Assembly (NCBI GenBank): GCA_039583875.1
Contig: CM077155.1
Span: 6,188,043 to 6,252,042 of the forward strand
Direction: 5' to 3'
DNA length: 64,000 bases
Origin: Platanthera guangdongensis
Taxonomy: Eukaryota; Streptophyta; Magnoliopsida; Asparagales; Orchidaceae
Positions within the stretch are counted from its first letter, which is position 1. The number at the start of each line of letters is the position of its first letter. Positions 58,711 through 64,000 of the stretch are shown here, piece by piece. The position numbers were made by a program, and so were the translations under genes. Under the pieces are notes generated by a model. It saw only the letters and a program-made list of their open reading frames with translations, was not told the origin of the DNA and did not search any database.

Positions 58711-58719
58711 ATTTATAGG
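58711..58719 (-). promoter_or_regulatory. TATA box of antisense gene A
   Basis: CTATAAATA on the - strand, about 55-60 bp upstream of the ATG at 58654. It points opposite to the LTR promoter. Confidence 0.6.
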
Positions 58720-59003
58720 AAAAGACATCGGGGGAAGGGCTGTCCAATCGGCCCAGCTCGCCATCCCAGCTCGCAAACCCAGCTCCCCTCCCCGACTCGC
58801 CACCCTAGCTCGCCGACCTCCGACACATCCCACCTCGCGCGAGTAGAAAATAAGAAGACAGATTTATTTATTATTCATCAAACACCAGTCTAAGAATGTT
58901 CAAAGGTTATTGCAGGAATCAAGTGAAGGAATGAAAAAGGAGAACGCGTGAGCAGGGGGATCTAGGAGGCGAGTACCGGTCGGCTCGGTAGAGGAGCCGT
59001 TCT

Positions 59004-60055
59004 CTATCTACCCCAGCCTCGCGCCCCTCGAACCCCAGACTGCCGCGCGCGGAGGAACTCGCGGATCCGCCCCGGGTTCCGTTGTGCCGCTAGGAGGCCC
59101 TCGTCGATTTTGTCCAGGAGCCAGGAGGGAGACAACAACTCGCCATCCTGGCCGCCTCGCACCTCGTTAGCGAGCCGAACGTAGTCTTGTTGCAGCACCT
59201 CGTTGACCTCCTGCACCTCGCGCAGGCCGCGCACGAGATTCTAGAAGAGCATGATTCCCCTCCTCGTCAGCTCGTCATTGTCCACTTCAGGGCCCAAGTA
59301 GGAATCCAGCAAGGTCGGAGAAGGAAGGGGGAGTAATGAGCTGATCACGAAGACTCCTCGGCAGCGGACTGGCTGGGGGGACCTGCGAACATGAAAACAT
59401 CAATGATCAGGAGCATCCCTAAAAGTGCACAACATTAATCTAAAGACAATCATACCTGATGAGCTCGGCAAGCCCGGGGAAGCGCGAGGAGGGATGAATC
59501 TCAAATCCTTCCCACGGCCTAGGCGGCACGTTCCCGACGAGAGGAGGTCGAACCCCGGGATGGGGATGGCCTCCACGACTGCCCTCGTGGTCGCGACAGG
59601 CTGCTGGGGAGTAGAAGCGCGAACTGGTGAGTTCGGCAACTGCGAGTCCAGCCCCAAGGTCCCGAAGGGGGCGACTGGTCCCGGGGGAGATTTTCCAGAG
59701 TCCTAAACCGCGAGTCCGCAACCATGTCTTTGGCTCGCGGGGTGAGATCCTGCGGCATGGCGACTCCGCCACCACCCAGTTGGCTGTCTGGGCTGTCGCA
59801 GACATCGACAATATTTTTGCCCTTGTCGTGGGCAGGCAAGTTAGAGGAGCCGGCGCCATGCCCTAGGATCGTCGTCAAGTCGGCAAGGATGGGCTCGGCT
59901 GCTGGAGGAAATAGCTTCGCCCTCTTAGCAGGGTCGGGCTCGGCCGAGCCACTCTGCGGGACAGTGAGTGACACCGCCGTCAGGGCAGCTATGCGAGCTG
60001 AGGAGGCATTGCGGGAGCGTTTGAGGTGTTCTTGGATCTCCTTCGGGATCGGCAT
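59004..60055 (-). pseudogene. Antisense gene B, about two exons, unrecognised protein, damaged
   Basis: A TATA box TATATAAATA at about 60108-60117 precedes an ATG at 60055 (MPIPKEIQEHLKRS). The protein has a basic start, an Ala/Pro/Ser-rich middle with PAKRAKLFPP (possible nuclear signal), and a Gln/Glu-rich tail (GLREVQEVNEVLQQDY, about 59160-59230) that could form a coiled coil. It ends at 59004 after a Gly/Arg-rich stretch. A likely intron at 59455-59383 (GTATG...GCAG, 73 bp) separates two coding parts. At least one frameshift (near 59650) and a stop (near 59243) break the frame. No domain is recognised. Confidence 0.55.
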
Positions 60056-60107
60056 CACGGTAAAGTTATAGCAAGGGGAACGGTAAGAGTCAGGCAGATA
60101 TGCGGGT

Positions 60108-60118
60108 GTATTTATATA
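60108..60118 (-). promoter_or_regulatory. TATA box of antisense gene B
   Basis: TATATAAATAC on the - strand about 55 bp before the ATG at 60055, the same spacing as for gene A. Confidence 0.6.
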
Positions 60119-60213
60119 GCCGCAGGTGGACCCCACCAGAAGATTCCTTCGGGCTCACCCCGGCACTCGCCGAACAATATGGGTTGGCTGTTTCTTTCCG
60201 AGCTTTGCCAAGC

Positions 60214-60232
60214 TCAAAAAGAGCGGGGATTA
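60214..60232 (+). other. Polypurine tract of the non-autonomous element
   Basis: AAAAAGAGCGGGGATTA immediately before the LTR start at 60233. Interrupted by one C and two T, so weaker than in the copias. Confidence 0.65.
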
Positions 60233-60950
60233 TGTACAACCCCGTATCCGGCGAGTGGGGTGGGCTAAGAACCAGACCGTCCGGTTCAGATCATCCAGGC
60301 CCCAGGCGAGCTCGGCAGAGATATCCAAGCCCGAGCTCGGCATTCGTCGACCGCGAGCTCGGCATTTGCCTAGCCAAGCCATGGTTCGTCGAGCTGAGGC
60401 TGACTATTGGAGGCCAACTAATGGGCGAGCTCGCCACCCAGGCTCACGCCCGCGCAAAGGAGATCGGCAACAGCAGGCGAGCTAGATTTTTAGGGGTCGC
60501 CGAGCTCCCCAGCTCGCCCCAGTCTATGAGGTACTTTTTATTATTCTTCCCCCGCCGGTCTGCCTATAGCCCTTCTAAACAGCGGAGTTTGGCTGTTCGC
60601 AGACATAGCCAGGGGGATTTTGGTAACTTCAGGTCAGTTCAGTTTGGTTATTGGCAGTTCCAATCCCAAAATCTATAAATAGGACCCAAGGGGTACCCCA
60701 GAAGGGAGGGATCCTGTGCTCTCTTGCTCCGGCTCTCAAGTACTTTCTGAGGGTACCTTAGTTGGGCCATCGGCTAAGGAGGGGAAGCGCTCTCAGATCT
60801 TCCGGGTGTTTGGTGGGTCCTCTCCGTCGAGCCCTTGGGTCAGTTTTTTCCTGTTTTCCTTGTTATTTCACTTGCAGGAGCGAAGTAGGTGCGTGATCAC
60901 CCCTTCCCCAAGGGTGAGCTCCACAGGAGACCGAAAAATCGGTTTCAACA
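60233..60950 (+). repeat. 3' LTR of the non-autonomous gypsy-type element
   Basis: 718 bp, TG...CA, nearly collinear with 53939-54660, with the same TATAAATAGGACC and CGAGCTCGGC motifs. Confidence 0.92.
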
Positions 60951-61739
60951 TATATTATGATTTATTCTAGTTAAATATTGTGTCTGATAATATTAATTCT
61001 CATCTTATATTTAAAGTTATTTCTTTAATATTTGGTATGGTAGATTATGACATTAATTTCCAAACATCAAACTACATGATGCATAAAAAATGATTCCTAA
61101 AAGTAATGTAAATTATATCTCTAAATGTGAAATTTACATTAAAACTAAATATACTAGAAGTAGTTTTTAATAGATAGAAAGTATTACACAAACACTAGAA
61201 CTAATTCACTATGATGATTGTGATTCCACCAAACAACATACTAATGTAGGCAATAGATATTATGTTTCATCTATAGATGAGAGTACTAGATAATGCTAAA
61301 TATATTTAGTTTCTACCAAAGATGTGGTTTCTTAACAAATCTAAAAAAATAAAAAGCAGCAGTAGAAAAATTAACAAAAATTAAAATTAAAATCCTTAAA
61401 TCAGATAGATGAGGAGAATACATCCCAAACGATTTAAGTCTATTTTATCAAGAACATGGAGTAAAACATGAATATTCTCCACCTTATACTCCTGAATTTA
61501 ATGGTTTCCTGATAGAAAAAATAAAACTTTAATGAAAAGGATCTATATTTTTATGCTTTTTAAGACGAAGCTATTTTTTCAAATGATGTCCTAATATTCT
61601 CTAAGACGAAGCTATTTTTTCATTATGTTATATCTTAAATTGTATTCCAAATAAATCAACTAGATTATCTTCATTCTTCTGTCTTAGTAGTGTAGACTCA
61701 AAGTTTGATTAAATGATCATCATTAAATGTAGCAAAAGA

Positions 61740-62100
61740 ATGTTCCTTCTCATTTTTGGACCTGCAGTGTCCCATAGACATTAGTGTGTACGGGCTACAA
61801 TGACTCGGATCTTCTGGTGGAACTATGGTTTTGGAATGATACTTTGTTCTGCTTCTCAATAATGCAATGGTCGCATCTCACTAACTAATTCATGGATATG
61901 TCAGTGATCATTATTTTCTTGTCAAGACAGTCTAGTCCCTTTTGATTGATGTGGCACAATCTCATGTGCCATAAGGAGGTAGATGCTCTATCCCTAAAAG
62001 TGTTAGCCTGAGCAGATTCATGGCCCCCTTCCATGTAGTATAAGCTAGTATGTCTCCAATCTATGGAAAATTTTAGTGGCAAATATGTATATTTCATATA
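61740..62100 (-). pseudogene. Copia integrase zinc region, copy 1
   Basis: Homologous to the pre-integrase/HHCC part of the Tork-type copia: LYYMEGG, SLWHMRLCHINQKGLDCL, then CDHC. A TAG near 61885 replaces a sense codon present in copy 2. The fragment is short and lacks the catalytic core. Confidence 0.75.
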
Positions 62101-62469
62101 GTGTTGTTACGCCACTTCTTGCATGGTTTCCACCATATTTTCTCGATTTCATGTGAGTTTAAGTTTATATTTAATCCATATAGAGAATAATTCATGAAAT
62201 CTGAAATGTATTAATGCTTATTCACATGTGTGGACCATTTTCCACTTTGCAAGAAGGTTATGTCAAATTTCCTTCACACATGCCCATTCAACTTAATGTG
62301 CACCTTAAATCAACTAGATTAAATGATCATCATGCCCATGCAACTTAATGTTCACACACGCCCATGCAACTTAAATCAACTAGATTATCTTCATTCTTCT
62401 GTCTTAGTAGTGTAGACTCAAAGTTTGATTAAATGATCATCATTAAATGTAGCAAAAGAATGTTCCTTC

Positions 62470-62817
62470 TCATTTTTGGACCTGCAGTGTCCCATAGACA
62501 TTAGTGTGTACGGGCTCCAATGACTCGGATCTTCTGGTGGAACTATGGTTTTGGAATGATACTTTGTTCTGCTTCTCAATAATGCAATGGTCGCATCTCA
62601 CTAACTTATCCATGGATATGTCAGTGATCATTATTTTCTTGTCAAGACAGTCTAGTCCCTTTTGATTGATGTGGCACAATCTCATGTTCCATAAGGAGGT
62701 AGATGCTCTATCCCTAAAAGTGTTAGCCTGAGCAGATTCAGGGCCCCCTTCCATGTAGTATAAGCTAGTATGTCTCCAATCTATGGAAAATTTTAGTGGC
62801 AAATATGTATATTTCAT
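62470..62817 (-). pseudogene. Copia integrase zinc region, copy 2
   Basis: Same fragment as at 61740-62100, here open for 115 codons. It includes WNMRLCH (His changed to Asn), CDHCIIEKQNKVSFQ and TRRSESLEPVHTNVYG at the entry to the integrase core, where it ends. It is a dead fragment. Confidence 0.78.
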
Positions 62818-63023
62818 ATAGTGTTGTTACGCCACTTCTTGCATGGTTTCCACCATATTTTCTCGATTTCATGTGAGTTTAAGTTTATATTTAATCCATA
62901 TAGAGAATAATTCATGAAATCTGAAATGTATTAATGCTTATTCACATGTGTGGACCATTTTCCACTTTGCAAGAAGGTTATGTGAAATTTCCTTCACACA
63001 CGCCCATGCAACTTAATGTGCAC

Positions 63024-64000
63024 CCATGTGCTGGCACAATTCATTTTGCATAGTAATGGGCTACATTTCTTGTTGCAGGATTGGTGCACGTGCATATTTC
63101 TCCATACATGCGTGTGCGCTTAATGTGCGGGTAGTGTGCGCGTTCAATGCCCGTTTTTGGAAACAAAAATCAAGCGTTATGCAATTGCACGTATAATTTC
63201 TTCACGCATGTGTGCATATTACTATTTATACATAAGTGCGACCAATACTTCATCTTGACAGTTCTGGCCCACTTTTCTTCATGCATGCACATGCGGTTTT
63301 TTGTGCATGTTGTTCCTAAATCAGTATAAATAGACATTTAGGTTTTCTGGAAAAAAAACATAATTCAGTCCATCGTTTTCCACTTCCAGCAATTCTCTCA
63401 GCTCTATCCAAGGTGTTCTTTCTCCTTCCAAGCCATTGCACGTTCCATTTATGGATTTATGCAGCAAGGGGAGACTGATAGAGTATTTATGAGCTTAAGT
63501 AGAGGTGTATGGAGCGTTGTGAAGAAAAGATGGGCATTTGGAGGTTGGTGACAACTCCTCTTGATCCCGGACCCTAGATGTTATCCAAGGTTGTATTTTA
63601 GAAGATAGAGTATAAGTTCACTTCTTTTCCCTCTATGGTTGAGGAAAGACTTTTCATTCTTGTCATAGCTCCGGTGCTACCCTCGCCAAATCCACAATCC
63701 CCTTTATTTTTCAATATGTTTAATGGCCTTGATTAAATTTAATGTTTAAAGAATTGATAATCATGTCTAGCTATATGTACTTGTACATGTAATTGGATAT
63801 TGGTTACAATCATTATTTTTAATATTGGAAGTGGATATGGCCTTGATTACATTTAATGTTTAAAGAATTGATAATCAAGTCTAGCTATATATACTTGTAC
63901 ATGCAATTGGATATTGGTTGCAATCATTATTTTTAATATTGGAAGTGGATTTCATCATATGTTTTGTGCTCTGAATGTTTGTTGCTTAGATTGATAATGA
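63024..64000. other. Unassigned AT-rich end of window with TATA-like site and 114-bp tandem duplication
   Basis: 63040-63320 is rich in CATGCATG, TGTGCG and GCACGTGC motifs. A TATA-like TATAAATAG lies at 63325-63333, followed by CT-rich leader-like sequence, but no long ORF begins after it. 63723-63836 is repeated at 63837-63950 (period 114 bp). It could be part of an LTR or a host promoter; the sequence does not decide. Confidence 0.5.

Larger units (their letters stand above)
53939..60950 (+). mobile_element. Complete non-autonomous gypsy-type LTR element with antisense genes
   Basis: 7012 bp: LTR 53939-54660 (722 bp), tRNA-Phe primer site, a tandem array, two genes on the opposite strand (56500-58654 and 59004-60055), a polypurine tract and LTR 60233-60950 (718 bp), with duplication TATAT. 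No gag, protease, RT or integrase is found in the sense direction, so it would need enzymes from elsewhere. Antisense ORFs are known from Tat-lineage gypsy elements such as Grande. Placement in that lineage is inferred. Confidence 0.88.
51840..61652 (+). pseudogene. Ancient copia (gag, protease, integrase fragments), interrupted twice
   Basis: Pieces of one + strand copia remain in the right order. The gag end lies at 51880-52080 (LQVTALIDVLPPSWEGFANH). Protease lies at 53615-53850 (DWWLDSGANVHVC, ENVLYVPSIPR). Integrase lies at 61090-61652 (Cys motif, KILKSDR.GEYIPND, YSPPYTPEFNG). Every piece has several stops. A GC-rich LTR-like segment separates gag from protease, and the 7-kb gypsy-type element separates protease from integrase. 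RT and RNase H are not seen. Confidence 0.75.
61653..63023 (-). repeat. Direct duplication of about 650 bp with a 720-bp period
   Basis: 61653-62303 and 62373-63023 are almost identical (only a handful of substitutions noticed, for example at 61799/62519). The 69-bp spacer contains scrambled pieces of the same ends (CGCCCATGCAACTTAA, TTAAATCAACTAGATTA). Confidence 0.9.

Noticed and set aside
1..64000. tRNA, rRNA, snRNA or miRNA genes
   Set aside because: Primer sites resembling tRNA 3' ends were seen, but no full tRNA cloverleaf or rRNA segment was recognised by eye. A covariance-model scan was not possible here.

Overview
This window is plant nuclear DNA, very probably from a flowering plant. 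It is an intergenic retrotransposon nest. Almost everything in it is LTR retrotransposon (Ty1-copia and Ty3-gypsy) with a few small DNA transposons, and I find no intact host gene. The plant assignment rests on SIRE-type and Tork-type copia pol, gypsy-type elements with antisense genes, hAT and PIF/Harbinger-type MITEs, and plant-style introns of 67-75 bp.

Layout. 1-6.46 kb: 3' part of a SIRE-lineage copia on the + strand, with RT/RNase H, a long extra (env-like) ORF, polypurine tract and 3' LTR. 6.46-17.36 kb: 5' end of a gypsy element on the - strand (LTR 16648-17360, tRNA-Phe-type primer site, gag start). It is split by a three-LTR non-autonomous gypsy (LTR-gag-LTR-gag-LTR, 6517-16189) flanked by the duplication TCGGG. 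17.36-19.60 kb: 3' half of another copia with its LTR. 19.60-21.80 kb: gag-to-integrase part of a further copia. 21.76-23.33 kb: an 88-bp tandem repeat and a second SIRE-like LTR. 23.48-26.85 kb: a decayed copia interrupted by a 1306-bp hAT-like element with 8-bp duplication ATGATGAG. 28.14-34.14 kb: full-length Tork-type copia on the - strand (duplication CAACT), inserted in or beside a possible host gene start. 34.90-42.92 kb: a hAT-type MITE split by a full-length copia (35273-42839, duplication CGGGA). 43.37-51.06 kb: a fold-back PIF-type MITE split by a sister copia (43412-50960). A second, uninterrupted copy of that MITE lies at 51501-51630. 51.8-61.65 kb: a very old copia on the + strand, broken by a GC-rich LTR-like insert and by a complete 7-kb non-autonomous gypsy-type element (53939-60950, duplication TATAT). 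That element carries two antisense, TATA-headed, intron-containing genes. 61.65-63.02 kb: a duplicated fragment of copia integrase on the - strand. The rest is AT-rich sequence without recognisable genes.

Nothing here works as an operon. The insertion order can be read from split elements and target-site duplications. All retroelement proteins are broken by nonsense changes or frameshifts. Two patterns stand out. First, the LTRs of several unrelated families each carry their own short GC-centred palindrome, repeated many times upstream of the TATA box. Second, the 53.9-61.0 kb element combines a tRNA-Phe primer site, a 147-bp tandem array and antisense genes with their own promoters. The gypsy remnant at 16.2-17.4 kb shares its LTR and primer type and has sense gag, so it may represent the autonomous partner.
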